DNA from: Candidatus Thiodiazotropha endoloripes
GTDB lineage: Bacteria > Pseudomonadota > Gammaproteobacteria > Chromatiales > Chromatiaceae
NCBI RefSeq assembly: GCF_001708965.1
Contig: NZ_LVJW01000007.1
Span: forward strand, 62,001-126,000
Reading direction: 5' to 3'
DNA: 64,000 nucleotides
The notes below the pieces were generated by a model, which saw only the letters and a program-made list of their open reading frames with translations, had not been told where the DNA came from and did no database searches. This document shows positions 26,490 through 35,920 of the stretch, in pieces (the stretch's first letter is position 1; each line of letters begins with the position of its first letter). Both the position numbers and the translations under genes were made by a program.

Positions 26490-27224
26490 ATGGGGCAAAA
26501 TCAGGATAACCAGCAGCGGTTAGAGACGGCAAGAGCATTGGTAGCCAGCTTGGAATCGGGCGATCACAAAGAGTCTGAGAGACTGATTGCATCTTTAACA
26601 ACCCCCGCAAGTAACGATCAGTTGTTCCTCGAAGTCGGTCGTTTGACCCGTGAACTGCATGATGCAATCAACGGTTTTTTACTTGATGCCAAAATCAGTG
26701 ACATGACCACTGTGGAAATACCGGATGCCAAGGAGCGGTTGACCTATGTCATAACCATGACCGAGCAGTCAGCGGATCGTACCCTCACGGCAGTGGAGAA
26801 GAGCATGCCGTTGATCGAGGGAATCGAAAAACAGTCCACTGAGCTTTCGGAGCAGTGGGAGCGACTGCGTTCCCGCATGTTGGATAAAGAAGAATTCGTG
26901 GATCTGAGTCGCGACCTGTCTCAGTATCTGCTCAAGTCAAAGGAGGATGCGGCAGAGTTGCACAAAAACCTGTCCGATGTGCTGATGGCACAGGATTTTC
27001 AGGACCTTACCGGTCAGATTATCCGCAAGGTAATCACCCTGGTACATGATGTGGAAGAGAAGTTGGTCATGTTGGTCCGCATTACCGGCAACAAGCTTGA
27101 AGACGATTCTGGCAAGAAAGAGAAGGAAGAATTGGCTGGCCCGGCAATTCCTGGACTCGATCAAGGCGATCAGGTGACCAGTCAGGATGACGTGGATGAC
27201 CTGCTCTCAAGTCTTGGATTTTAG
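26490..27224 (+). CDS. CheY-P phosphatase CheZ
   Basis: CheZ dephosphorylates CheY-P. Starting at ATG 26490 (TGGAG about 10 nt upstream) the protein has 244 residues; an upstream in-frame TTG overlapping cheY is less likely. The long four-helix region contains the catalytic stretch VLMAQDFQDLTGQIIRKV, with the essential Gln in DFQDLTGQ. The C-terminal SQDDVDDLLSSLGF is the usual CheY-binding helix. It lies between cheY and cheA as expected. Confidence 0.95.
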   Translation: MGQNQDNQQRLETARALVASLESGDHKESERLIASLTTPASNDQLFLEVGRLTRELHDAINGFLLDAKISDMTTVEIPDAKERLTYVITMTEQSADRTLTAVEKSMPLIEGIEKQSTELSEQWERLRSRMLDKEEFVDLSRDLSQYLLKSKEDAAELHKNLSDVLMAQDFQDLTGQIIRKVITLVHDVEEKLVMLVRITGNKLEDDSGKKEKEELAGPAIPGLDQGDQVTSQDDVDDLLSSLGF

Positions 27225-27295
27225 TTATTCGAGTTCAGACCGATATATCAGTCAATAAGAATGGCAATATTCGGCAGTGTTACCGGGAGTTATAG

Positions 27296-29575
27296 ATGAG
27301 CATCGATGTCAACGACGAAATCCTTCAGGATTTTCTGGTTGAAGCGGGTGAAATTCTCGAATTGCTCAGTGAGCAATTGGTCGATCTGGAGCAACAGCCG
27401 GATGATTTTGATCTGCTCAATGCAGTATTTCGTGGTTTCCATACCATCAAAGGTGGCGCCGGATTTCTGACCATAGAACCTCTGGTAGAGGTATGCCATC
27501 GCGCCGAGGATGTGTTCAATGTGCTGCGCCAAGGGCAGCGCAGCGTCGGCCCCGATCTGATGGATTCGGTGCTGGAGGTGCTCGACGTCGTCAATGTCAT
27601 GTTCGATGAGGTCCGTCAGGGCATCATGCCGGATCATGCCGATCCAAACCTGATTCAGAGACTCAATCAATACGCGGTTCCGGAAGGAGAGGAAGAGGAA
27701 GCCGAGGAGCCGCAGGAAGAGGTTGTCGAAGAGAAGGAACCGGAAGTTGCCGTCAGCACTGAGGATAGTGCCAAATCCCAGGATGAGTTGAGCGAGAATG
27801 AGTTTGAAGAGCTGCTGGATGCGATTCAGGAGCCTGAACCCAAAGCCGCGGCCAGTGATGAAATCACCGAAGACGAGTTTGAATCACTGCTGGATGAGTT
27901 GCACGGCAAAGGCCAGTTTTCCGGCAAGCCTGCTCAGGAGCAGGAGACACCGAAAGCGACGAAAGCCACTTCCGATGATATTTCGGAAGAGGAGTTCGAG
28001 GATCTACTCGACCAGATCCATGGCAAAGGACAATTCGATCCGGGCAAACTGCCTGAAAAACCTGCCGAGGCGAAACAGAAGCCGGCTTCCCCCAAAAAAT
28101 CCAGTGCCCCGGCCAGTGATGAGATCACTGAGGATGAGTTCGAGGATCTGCTCGATCAGATCCACGGTCAAGGAAAATTCGATCCGAACAAGCTGAGTCA
28201 GGAGGGTGCCGACAAGCCGAAGGCGGATACGGCGAAAAAACCGGCTAGCAAGAAGAAAGCCGTCGCCAAGAAGAAGGCGGCGCCAGCGAAAAAGGCAGCG
28301 CCAGCGAAAAAGGCGAAAGCTGAACCAGCGGCCAAACCCGCCGCGAAACCGGCCAAACCAGCTGCCAAGGGGGGCAAGCCTGCTGCTGCAAACAAGCCTC
28401 CGGCCGAGACTAGCGTTCGAGTCGATACCCAGCGCCTGGACGATATCATGAATATGGTGGGTGAACTGGTGCTGGTGAGAAATCGCCTGGCAACACTGAA
28501 GGCAACCCTGAATGATGAAGATGTTTCGAATGCGGTTGGAAATCTGGATGTTGTAACCTCCGATCTGCAGCTTGCAGTGATGAAGACCCGCATGCAACCG
28601 ATCAAAAAGGTTTTCGGTCGTTTTCCAAGAGTGGTGCGTGATCTGGCCCGCAGCCTGAAAAAAGAGATCGATCTCGAGATGCAGGGCGAGGATACGGATC
28701 TGGATAAAAACCTTGTCGAGGCACTTGCCGATCCACTGGTCCATCTGGTGCGCAATTCTGTCGATCACGGCATCGAGCAGCCGGAGGAGCGGGAAAAGAA
28801 AGGCAAGCCGAGACGTGGCACCGTGGTCCTTTCAGCGGCCCAGGAGGGCGATCATATCCTGCTCTCGATCGCCGATGACGGTAAAGGCATGGATCCCGAT
28901 GTACTCCGCCAGAAAGCCGTGGAGAAGGGCATGATGGATGCCGAAGCAGCGGCCAGACTCGATGATAAAGAGTGTTTCAATCTGATCTTTGCGCCGGGAT
29001 TCTCAACCAAAACCGAGATCTCCGATGTCTCCGGTCGCGGCGTCGGCATGGATGTTGTGAAAACCCGTATCTCCCAGATGAACGGTTCGGTGGAGATCGA
29101 TTCCGAATGGGGGCAGGGCAGTATCATCATCATCAAGCTGCCACTGACTTTGGCGATTCTGCCTACCCTGATGGTGCTGTTGAATGATCAACCCTTTGCC
29201 CTGCCTCTGGCCAGTGTGGTGGAGATCTTCAATCTGGATCTGAAGCGGACCAATGTGGTGGATGGGCAGTTGACGATCATGGTGCGTGAACGTGCCCTGC
29301 CGCTGTTCTATCTGCGCAACTGGCTGAGACCGAATAACCCATTGGTCGATGAGGAGAAGGGCAACGGTCATGTGGTGATCGTGAACGTGGGTAATATTCA
29401 AGTAGGTTTGGTGGTCGATCATCTGATCGGTCAGGAAGAGGTGGTGATCAAACCCTTGGGGGCACTGTTGCAAGGCCTGGAAGGTATGGCGGGTGCCACC
29501 ATTACCGGCGACGGTAAGATCGCTCTGATCATGGATGTACCTGGTCTGATGCGAAAGTATGTCAAGAAGTTTTAA
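27296..29575 (+). CDS. chemotaxis histidine kinase CheA
   Basis: CheA phosphorylates CheY and CheB in response to chemoreceptors. The 759-residue protein has an N-terminal HPt domain with the phosphorylated His49 (RGFHTIKGGAGFL). A long linker carries four copies of an acidic motif like TEDEFEDLLDQIHGKGQF (about residues 162-305), then a Lys/Ala/Pro-rich tether (about 310-370). Dimerisation, ATPase (N-box VRNSVDHGIE, G1 DDGKGMD, G2 GRGVGMDVV) and CheW-like domains complete it. The repeats occupy the linker position where polar CheAs carry segments for ParP-type partners. Confidence 0.96.
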   Translation: MSIDVNDEILQDFLVEAGEILELLSEQLVDLEQQPDDFDLLNAVFRGFHTIKGGAGFLTIEPLVEVCHRAEDVFNVLRQGQRSVGPDLMDSVLEVLDVVNVMFDEVRQGIMPDHADPNLIQRLNQYAVPEGEEEEAEEPQEEVVEEKEPEVAVSTEDSAKSQDELSENEFEELLDAIQEPEPKAAASDEITEDEFESLLDELHGKGQFSGKPAQEQETPKATKATSDDISEEEFEDLLDQIHGKGQFDPGKLPEKPAEAKQKPASPKKSSAPASDEITEDEFEDLLDQIHGQGKFDPNKLSQEGADKPKADTAKKPASKKKAVAKKKAAPAKKAAPAKKAKAEPAAKPAAKPAKPAAKGGKPAAANKPPAETSVRVDTQRLDDIMNMVGELVLVRNRLATLKATLNDEDVSNAVGNLDVVTSDLQLAVMKTRMQPIKKVFGRFPRVVRDLARSLKKEIDLEMQGEDTDLDKNLVEALADPLVHLVRNSVDHGIEQPEEREKKGKPRRGTVVLSAAQEGDHILLSIADDGKGMDPDVLRQKAVEKGMMDAEAAARLDDKECFNLIFAPGFSTKTEISDVSGRGVGMDVVKTRISQMNGSVEIDSEWGQGSIIIIKLPLTLAILPTLMVLLNDQPFALPLASVVEIFNLDLKRTNVVDGQLTIMVRERALPLFYLRNWLRPNNPLVDEEKGNGHVVIVNVGNIQVGLVVDHLIGQEEVVIKPLGALLQGLEGMAGATITGDGKIALIMDVPGLMRKYVKKF

Positions 29576-29666
29576 CGAACAGGTCATTGACGGTCTGGTG
29601 CACTATTTCGGCAAGGCTTGGCTTGCAGTCCGTCTCTAAGACAAAGGTCAACTTTGAAGAGGGACT

Positions 29667-30731
29667 ATGGGCGCCAAAGTGCGAGTACTGATTGTCGATG
29701 ACTCAGCCTTTTTTCGTAATCGTGTAGCGGCTGCACTGCAATCCGCACAGGATATGGAAATCATTGGCTTTGCAGCCAATGGTGATGAGGCGATCCGGCA
29801 AACAAAAAGCCTCAAGCCCGACGTTGTGACCATGGATGTGGAGATGCCGGTGATCGATGGGATCACCGCCGTTCGCAGAATCATGGCTGAGACACCAACC
29901 AGAATCCTGATGTTTTCAGCAGTGACCACCGAGGGTGCCAAAGAGACCCTCGATGCACTGGATGCGGGGGCGATGGACTTTCTGCCCAAAGAGATGAGCA
30001 ATCCGGTAGCCGGGGCCGAAGAGACTTCCAAGGCGCTGCTGGAGCGGGTTCGGAATCTGGCAAAATCTCCCCTGACCCTGTCTCGAGCCAGTGTCAAAGA
30101 GTACCTGACTCCATCACCCTCACGCGTTGCCAGCGTGGGTCAGACGGCGCCGACATTCTCAAGCAGTCCGGAAATGGTGGCGATTGGCGCGTCCACCGGT
30201 GGACCGGTGGCACTGCGACAGGTATTGAGTGCCTTACCGAGAAACTATCCTCTGCCAGTGGTCGCCGCAGTGCATATGCCGGGCAGTTTCACCCGGGCCT
30301 ATGCGGAGCGTCTCGATGGCTCCTGTGCAATCAAGGTCAAAGAGGCGATGGATCGCGAAATGTTACAACCGGGTGTGGCACTGATCGCACCTGGTGGAAA
30401 GCAGACGACTGTGGTTCGTGGTGCTGGTGGTTATCAGGTACGGATCTCCAACCCGCTGCCGGGAGAGATCTACCACCCGAGTGTCGATCAGATGCTGGCG
30501 TCGGTGGCGGAAAGCTACCGGGGTAAAGCGCTTGCGCTGATCCTGACCGGTATGGGCTCAGATGGTCTGGAGGGGGCGAAAAAGTTAAAGAAATACGGTT
30601 CCTCCCTGTGGAGTCAGGATCAGAAGAGCTGTGTGGTTTATGGTATGCCACAGGCAGTTGAGAAGGCGGGTCTTTCTGACAAGGTTTTGAGTATCGATGA
30701 GATTGGGCCACTTATGGCGAGAGTGAAATGA
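29667..30731 (+). CDS. chemoreceptor methylesterase CheB
   Basis: CheB removes methyl groups from, and deamidates, chemoreceptors to reset adaptation. The 354-residue protein has an N-terminal receiver domain (VDDSAFFR; phosphoacceptor Asp in TMDVEMP) and a C-terminal esterase domain with the catalytic triad Ser in GASTGGP, His in VHMPGSF and Asp in GMGSDG. It overlaps motC by ATGA. Confidence 0.97.
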   Translation: MGAKVRVLIVDDSAFFRNRVAAALQSAQDMEIIGFAANGDEAIRQTKSLKPDVVTMDVEMPVIDGITAVRRIMAETPTRILMFSAVTTEGAKETLDALDAGAMDFLPKEMSNPVAGAEETSKALLERVRNLAKSPLTLSRASVKEYLTPSPSRVASVGQTAPTFSSSPEMVAIGASTGGPVALRQVLSALPRNYPLPVVAAVHMPGSFTRAYAERLDGSCAIKVKEAMDREMLQPGVALIAPGGKQTTVVRGAGGYQVRISNPLPGEIYHPSVDQMLASVAESYRGKALALILTGMGSDGLEGAKKLKKYGSSLWSQDQKSCVVYGMPQAVEKAGLSDKVLSIDEIGPLMARVK

Positions 30732-31474
30732 GAGTCGACTTTCTGAGCTTTATCGGTATCGTCGTCGCTTTTCTGGCGATTCTGGGCGGCAATTGGCTGG
30801 AGGGGGGACATATGGACTCCCTGGTCAATGGCCCGGCTATGGTAATCGTCATTGGCGGCACCATCGGTGCCATTCTGTTGCAGACTCCGGTGCCGGTCTT
30901 CTGGCATGCCCTGCGTCTCTCCGGGCGGGTGTTTCTGCCTGCCAGACTCGATATGCCAACCACCATCGAAAAACTGGTGCAGTGGAGCAATATTGCCAGA
31001 AAAGAGGGTCTGCTCGGCCTGGAGACCATCGCAGACGAAGAGCCGGATCCGTTTATCCGCAAGGGGATGCAGCTGCTGGTCGACGGCAGTGAGCCGGATG
31101 CTTTGCGTTCGATCCTGGAGATGGAGGTGGATGCCAGTGAACAGTATGACATTCAGGCCTCCAAGGTATTCGAAGGGATGGGCGGATACTCGCCTACAAT
31201 TGGTATTATCGGCGCGGTCATGGGATTGATTCACGTGATGCAGAACCTGGCCGATCCCAGCAAGCTCGGCAGTGGTATCGCAACCGCCTTTGTCGCCACG
31301 ATCTATGGTGTCGGCCTGGCCAATCTGTTTCTGCTGCCGATCGCCGCCAAGCTCAAGACCCAATCGGAACACATCTCCAAATTTCGGGAGATGGTTATCG
31401 AAGGTGTTATCGGTATTGCGGAAGGTGACAATCCCCGCAGTATTGAAACCAAGCTTAAGGGATTTCTGCAATGA
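30728..31474 (+). CDS. flagellar motor stator protein MotC (MotA family)
   Basis: A 248-residue MotA-type stator subunit forming a proton channel with MotD. Four transmembrane regions are visible, with the first opening FLSFIGIVVAFLAILGGNWLEGG. The conserved late motif MGGYSPTIGIIGAVMGLIHVM contains the prolines that couple ion flow to the rotor. Placement directly after cheB matches the motCD pair of Pseudomonas, distinct from motAB. Confidence 0.93.
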   Translation: MRVDFLSFIGIVVAFLAILGGNWLEGGHMDSLVNGPAMVIVIGGTIGAILLQTPVPVFWHALRLSGRVFLPARLDMPTTIEKLVQWSNIARKEGLLGLETIADEEPDPFIRKGMQLLVDGSEPDALRSILEMEVDASEQYDIQASKVFEGMGGYSPTIGIIGAVMGLIHVMQNLADPSKLGSGIATAFVATIYGVGLANLFLLPIAAKLKTQSEHISKFREMVIEGVIGIAEGDNPRSIETKLKGFLQ

Positions 31475-31519
31475 TCCCGTTAGACTTTGAAAGGTGCGAC
31501 GATCACCTCAGAGACCACT

Positions 31520-32377
31520 ATGGCTAGAAGACGCAAACGTCAGGAAGAGCCTGCGAATCATGAGCGTTGGATTGTCTCCTACGCCGATTTCGTGACCCTG
31601 CTGTTTGCCTTTTTTGTGGTTATGTATTCTGTTTCTTCGGTCAACGAGGGTAAATACCGGGTGTTGTCCCAGACCCTGACCCACGCCTTCCAGGAGTCTC
31701 AGCGCAGTCTCGAACCGATCCAGGTCGGTGAGCTCTCCCGCAGTCGGGGAGATACCCCCGGTCTGGGAGATGAGAGCGCCTTGATCCAGGGAGAGTTGCG
31801 CCAGGGGCCAGGTATCGAGAATGAACTGGGGATGGATTCGGCTGTTGGCAAACAGGTGATCCCCGATCTGCCTAGCAATGAGACACAGAGGCTCAGTTTT
31901 CTGGCTGCCACCATCGAGGATATGCTGAGTGACTATGTCGACAGGGATCTGGTCGATGTGAGTTTCAGTGAGGATCGGGTGGTGGTGAACATGAAGGATA
32001 AAATGCTGTTTCCCAGTGCCAGCGCGCATCTCTCCAGAGCCGCAGTGAAAGCGCTTGGCGAAATCAGTCGGGTGCTGAAGACAGTGCCCAATCAGGTGCA
32101 GGTGGAAGGCAATACCGACAATCGTCCGATCAATACGGAAGAGTTTCCCTCCAACTGGGAGTTGTCTGCCGCACGGGCTGCCAGTGTGGTGCATCTGATG
32201 ACCCGCACCGGTATCGATCCTGGGCGTATGTCCGCTGTCGGTTACGCGGAACATCGACCAGTGGCGGATAACAACACCCTGGAAGGACGTGCGAAAAACC
32301 GTCGCGTCTCGTTGATTATCCTGGGTATGAACAAGCAGGCAGACCGGGTCATCGACCTGCCGGGAAGTGGTCAGTGA
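31520..32377 (+). CDS. flagellar motor stator protein MotD (MotB family)
   Basis: The MotB-type partner that anchors the stator to peptidoglycan. Starting at ATG 31520 it has about 285 residues; a TTG at 31487 in the same frame has no ribosome site. The plug/transmembrane segment contains the proton-binding Asp in VSYADFVTLLFAFFVVMYS. The C-terminal OmpA-like domain contains VEGNTDNRPINTEEFPSNWE and YAEHRPVADN. Its stop overlaps the parC GTG. Confidence 0.93.
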   Translation: MARRRKRQEEPANHERWIVSYADFVTLLFAFFVVMYSVSSVNEGKYRVLSQTLTHAFQESQRSLEPIQVGELSRSRGDTPGLGDESALIQGELRQGPGIENELGMDSAVGKQVIPDLPSNETQRLSFLAATIEDMLSDYVDRDLVDVSFSEDRVVVNMKDKMLFPSASAHLSRAAVKALGEISRVLKTVPNQVQVEGNTDNRPINTEEFPSNWELSAARAASVVHLMTRTGIDPGRMSAVGYAEHRPVADNNTLEGRAKNRRVSLIILGMNKQADRVIDLPGSGQ

Positions 32378-33174
32378 AAGTCTGGACGGTAGCCAATCAG
32401 AAAGGCGGTGTTGGCAAGACCACTACCACCGTATCCCTGGGCGGTCTGTTGGCACAGTGGGGACTGCGTACCCTGCTGGTCGATATCGATCCCCACGCCT
32501 CACTGACCAGCTATTTCCGTTACGATCCGGATGGGCTCGAAGAGAGCGTCTACAGCCTGTTCAAGGGCGTGGCGCAAAAACAGGCGGTTGACCCCCTGGG
32601 GCTGATACACCCAACCGGTACTGAAGGCCTCGATCTGATGCCGGCGGAAATGGCTCTGGCAACACTGGATCGTCAGGCCGGCAAGCTGGATGGCATGGGG
32701 CTGGTCATCAAACAGGCGATGGGGCAACTGCAGAATCGATATGATCATGTGATCCTCGATTGTCCGCCGATACTGGGTGTTTTGATGATCAATGCACTGG
32801 CTGCCTGTGATCATCTGATCATTCCGGTACAGACCGAGTTTCTTTCATTGAAAGGGCTTGAGCGTATGCTGCATACCCTCGATATGGTCACCAAATCGAG
32901 ACGGGTACCCCTGCCATACCATATTGTGCCGACCATGTACGATCAACGTACCCGCGCCTCCATAGACAGTCTCAAAGTGATGCGCGAGAGCTATCCGGAT
33001 CATGTATGGCACAGTCTGATTCCGGTCGATACTCAATTTCGAGAGGCGAGTAAAGCCGGTATACCTCCGGCATTCTTCGCACCTCAGAGTCATGGCACCT
33101 TGGCCTATGGCAAACTGGTTGAAGAGCTGTTGAATGATCATGAGACACTACCCCAGGCAGGAGCAGGTGGATGA
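32374..33174 (+). CDS. ParC, ParA-like ATPase for polar chemotaxis arrays
   Basis: A 266-residue ParA/MinD-family ATPase. GTG start, overlapping motD (GTGA). Walker A is the deviant KGGVGKTTTTVSLGG, followed by LLVDIDPHASLTSYF. In Vibrio and Pseudomonas the equivalent gene (ParC), between the stator or cheB genes and parP, places the chemosensory array at the old pole and segregates it on division. Assignment rests on family plus gene order. Confidence 0.88.
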   Translation: MKVWTVANQKGGVGKTTTTVSLGGLLAQWGLRTLLVDIDPHASLTSYFRYDPDGLEESVYSLFKGVAQKQAVDPLGLIHPTGTEGLDLMPAEMALATLDRQAGKLDGMGLVIKQAMGQLQNRYDHVILDCPPILGVLMINALAACDHLIIPVQTEFLSLKGLERMLHTLDMVTKSRRVPLPYHIVPTMYDQRTRASIDSLKVMRESYPDHVWHSLIPVDTQFREASKAGIPPAFFAPQSHGTLAYGKLVEELLNDHETLPQAGAGG

Positions 33175-33845
33175 GCTTGGGAAATGACAAAACCCGCATC
33201 AAATCGGTAAGCGAAAAGGTAGAGGAACCGGATCATGCGTTGAAAAGCTATCTGGATACTCTGCTGCTCGAGATCGAGACCATCCCGAGGGAAAGCGTGG
33301 CAGTTAAAGAGCCACCTCCGGTGGCCGATATCAAGGTGGAAGAGACCCAGAATTCCGAGCCAAAACTCGAGCAATCAACACAAACCCAACAGCAACAGGA
33401 TTCTGCGCTTCCGGAGTGGGTGGAGAATGAGTTTCAGGTGCTGTTGTTCAAGGTGAACGGTATTACCATGGGGATTCCGCTGAATGCCATGAAAGGGATC
33501 CTCAACTACAGTGGTGAAGCGAGTCAGTTGCCTGGACAACCGGCCTGGTCCCTGGGAGTGATTGTCAACCGGGATGAAAAGGTGGTGGTAATCGACAGTG
33601 CACGATTACTGATGCCGGAAAGATTGACCTCCGATACACAGATCAAACCGCAACAACTGCTATTGATCGGTGAAGGGGACCGCGCGCTGGCGGTGGACAC
33701 CATTTGCAATACGATGAGTGTGGTAAAGGAAGATGTGCGTTGGCGTAATGGTATACACAATAAACCCTGGTATGCGGGCATCATTATCGAAGAGCTGAGT
33801 GTGTTGCTCGACGTAGATGGGGTGTTGCAACTGCTGGCGGCTTAA
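33171..33845 (+). CDS. ParP, CheW-like domain protein
   Basis: A 224-residue protein with an acidic/Gln-rich N-terminal half and a C-terminal CheW-like domain (QVLLFKVNGITMGIPLNAM through IIEELSVLLDVDGVLQ). In polar systems ParP links ParC to CheA through this domain, retaining arrays at the pole. The start overlaps the parC stop (ATGA) and cheW follows. The call is based on fused architecture and neighbours. Confidence 0.87.
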   Translation: MSLGNDKTRIKSVSEKVEEPDHALKSYLDTLLLEIETIPRESVAVKEPPPVADIKVEETQNSEPKLEQSTQTQQQQDSALPEWVENEFQVLLFKVNGITMGIPLNAMKGILNYSGEASQLPGQPAWSLGVIVNRDEKVVVIDSARLLMPERLTSDTQIKPQQLLLIGEGDRALAVDTICNTMSVVKEDVRWRNGIHNKPWYAGIIIEELSVLLDVDGVLQLLAA

Positions 33846-33963
33846 GTTGATAGGCTAGGGTTTGGATGATGTTCGATCATCGAATAAACGACAGTTGTGA
33901 AGCAGTCATCTGCTGCGCGCTAAAACCAATAGATAAAGCCTGCAAGCGATAGAGGTGTAGATA

Positions 33964-34443
33964 ATGAGTGTAGATGATGACGAAAGTGGCGGTGGTCCAC
34001 TGATTCAATTTGTAACTTTCATCCTGATGGATGAGGTTTATGGCATCAACGTCATGCAGGTACAGGAAGTCTTGAGAGTGACTGAGATTGCACCTGTACC
34101 CGGGGCACCGAGTTATGTCCTGGGTATCGTCAATCTGCGCGGCAATGTGGTGACGGTAATCGATACCCGAAAGCGGTTCGGGCTCCCTTCGGTGGAAGTC
34201 AGTGATCACAGCCGTATTGTTGTGATTGAATCTGAAAAGCAGGTTGTCGGCATACTGGTTGATGCCGTTGCCGAAGTCGTTGAACTGCGTGAAGATGAGA
34301 TCGATGCAGCACCCAATGTGGGTACCGAAGAGAGTTCCCGTTATATCCAGGGTGTGGCGACACAGGAAGGACGGTTACTGATACTGGTGGATCTGAACAA
34401 ACTGCTGACGGATGAGGAGTGGCAGGAAATCAGCATGTACTGA
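33964..34443 (+). CDS. chemotaxis coupling protein CheW
   Basis: CheW couples chemoreceptors to CheA in the array. The 159-residue protein is a single CheW domain: FVTFILMDEVYGINVMQVQE, then ILGIVNLRGNVVTVID-type core (read here as VLGIVNLRGNVVTVIDTRKR) and VDAVAEVVEL. It is preceded by a 118-nt gap in which I find no clear sigma-28 box. Confidence 0.95.
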   Translation: MSVDDDESGGGPLIQFVTFILMDEVYGINVMQVQEVLRVTEIAPVPGAPSYVLGIVNLRGNVVTVIDTRKRFGLPSVEVSDHSRIVVIESEKQVVGILVDAVAEVVELREDEIDAAPNVGTEESSRYIQGVATQEGRLLILVDLNKLLTDEEWQEISMY

Positions 34444-34583
34444 TCAACCTGAGACTGCGGTTGGTCAGTTTGCAGCCGCACTCAGCATCCCGGGATCCAC
34501 AGGTCATGCGTCGAGCTGAAAATTAACTAAACTATATGGAACAGTAGTGAATTAATTTACTAGGTTCACACAGGGCAACTGAT

Positions 34584-34757
34584 ATGCCTGAAATTGGAGA
34601 TCAAAACCCGCTCACCCCGCTCTATCCGGTTAAGCCGAGTAAGCCTCCCATGCGTCGGGAACGCCCCAAACGAAAGGATGAGCAGACGAATCAGGAACGG
34701 AAGAAGCCTGATCAGGAAAAAGACAATGGAAAGCCGCACATCGATGAGTATGCTTGA
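34584..34757 (+). CDS. 57-residue basic/proline-rich small protein
   Basis: A short frame starting at ATG 34584 and ending TGA 34757. The product begins MPEIGDQNPLTPLYPVKPSK, continues through a highly basic middle (MRRERPKRKDEQTNQERKKP) and ends KPHIDEYA. Pro/Lys/Arg-rich small proteins with a HIDEY-like end are, to my recollection, found near flagellar loci, but I cannot confirm a named family. A weak AGGGC site lies upstream. Confidence 0.55.
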   Translation: MPEIGDQNPLTPLYPVKPSKPPMRRERPKRKDEQTNQERKKPDQEKDNGKPHIDEYA

Positions 34758-34775
34758 GGAACCTCTGAACAACAC

Positions 34776-34976
34776 ATGGGCCTGCATTTCACCACCAAGC
34801 TACCCTGTTTGTATGAAGTGATACTTGATAAATGTGGGCTATTACGTGCAATCCTCGCCCTGAATCGGTACATTTTCATCGACATAGAACTATTCAGAGG
34901 ATCTTTCATGGTCAATCCACTTCCCTCGATCCACCCTGGTATTGAATGCAGCGTAAAACGCCAGGGTAGACTATGA
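34776..34976 (+). CDS. doubtful small open frame before the DUF2802 gene
   Basis: A 66-codon frame starting at ATG 34776 whose TGA overlaps the ATG of the DUF2802 gene (ATGA). No ribosome site or recognised similarity is visible. The overlap is the only reason to keep it; the stretch may simply be the leader of the downstream gene. Confidence 0.2.
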   Translation: MGLHFTTKLPCLYEVILDKCGLLRAILALNRYIFIDIELFRGSFMVNPLPSIHPGIECSVKRQGRL

Positions 34977-35377
34977 CCGGTAGCTCAAATCTCTTTTGGT
35001 TGGTTCTGCTTCCTCTGGCTCTGTTGCTGGCGGCGTTTCTCGGTTATCTGTTCTTCATCGAGCGCAAGCGAAAGGAACTGCAGGCGCAACAGAGCAGAGA
35101 GATTCAGACCCTGAAACAGACCGTGGCTGCACTCTGTTCGAGCGCGGTCGGGGTGGACAGGCGGGTCAATCGTCTGGAGCGGCAGGGACGGGATCTGGAA
35201 GAGCGTCAGGAGAATATCGAACAGTCCAACCTGCAGGGTGATCCTCCCTATAGCGACGCCATCAGCATGGTGCGGGCCGGTGCCGGTCCTGATGAACTGA
35301 TTCAGGAGTTGGGCATCAGTCGGGATGCGGCGGATCTGATCATAATGATTCACGGTGCAAAGCGTGAAGATGCATGA
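34973..35377 (+). CDS. DUF2802 membrane protein
   Basis: A 134-residue protein with an N-terminal transmembrane helix (about residues 9-29), a coiled-coil (about 35-90, rich in Glu/Arg/Gln) and a C-terminal helix-turn-helix-like motif (AGAGPDELIQELGISRDAADLII). DUF2802 proteins habitually sit directly after cheW in the polar flagellar/chemotaxis cluster; their function is unknown. Its stop overlaps the mobB start. Confidence 0.85.
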   Translation: MTGSSNLFWLVLLPLALLLAAFLGYLFFIERKRKELQAQQSREIQTLKQTVAALCSSAVGVDRRVNRLERQGRDLEERQENIEQSNLQGDPPYSDAISMVRAGAGPDELIQELGISRDAADLIIMIHGAKREDA

Positions 35378-35910
35378 GACAGTTCAGTAGTACGCCACTG
35401 ATCGGATTTGCCGCCTACAGTGGTACCGGTAAGACGACCCTCCTGAGGCAGTTGATACCGCTGTTACGGGAATCCTCCATCAACCTGGGGGTGATCAAAC
35501 ATGCGCATCATGAAGTGGATGTTGATCAACCCGGTAAGGACAGCTACGAACTGCGCAAGGCCGGGGCAGGGCGGGTTCTGCTGGCAACCTCAAAACATTG
35601 GGCGTTGATGGTGGATGAGGCGGAAGCGAAAGAGCCGGAGCTGCCTGAGCTGCTGGAGCGATTGGATTGCAGCAGCCTCGATCTGGTGTTGGTGGAAGGT
35701 TTCAGGCACCTGCAGTTTCCCAAGATAGAGCTGCACCGTCCGGCACTTGGTAAACCGTTACTGTTTACCGGCGATTCTTCGGTGATCGCGATTGCCAGTG
35801 ACGCACCCATCGATCAGCCGTGTAATCTACCCCAGCTCGATCTGAATAATCCGCAAGAGATCGCACAATTTGTCAAAGATTATTGTGAAGCGATACCTAG
35901 AGCTGATTGA
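35374..35910 (+). CDS. molybdopterin-guanine dinucleotide biosynthesis adapter MobB
   Basis: MobB is a GTP-binding protein that assists MobA in making the MGD form of the molybdenum cofactor. The 178-residue protein has a P-loop (GFAAYSGTGKTTLL), the conserved IKHAHHEVDVDQPGKDSY and LVEGFRHLQFPKIELHR. It overlaps the DUF2802 gene by ATGA and appears to be the last gene of the run; a functional link to chemotaxis is not expected. Confidence 0.93.
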   Translation: MRQFSSTPLIGFAAYSGTGKTTLLRQLIPLLRESSINLGVIKHAHHEVDVDQPGKDSYELRKAGAGRVLLATSKHWALMVDEAEAKEPELPELLERLDCSSLDLVLVEGFRHLQFPKIELHRPALGKPLLFTGDSSVIAIASDAPIDQPCNLPQLDLNNPQEIAQFVKDYCEAIPRAD

Positions 35911-35920
35911 ACTCGTGTTA

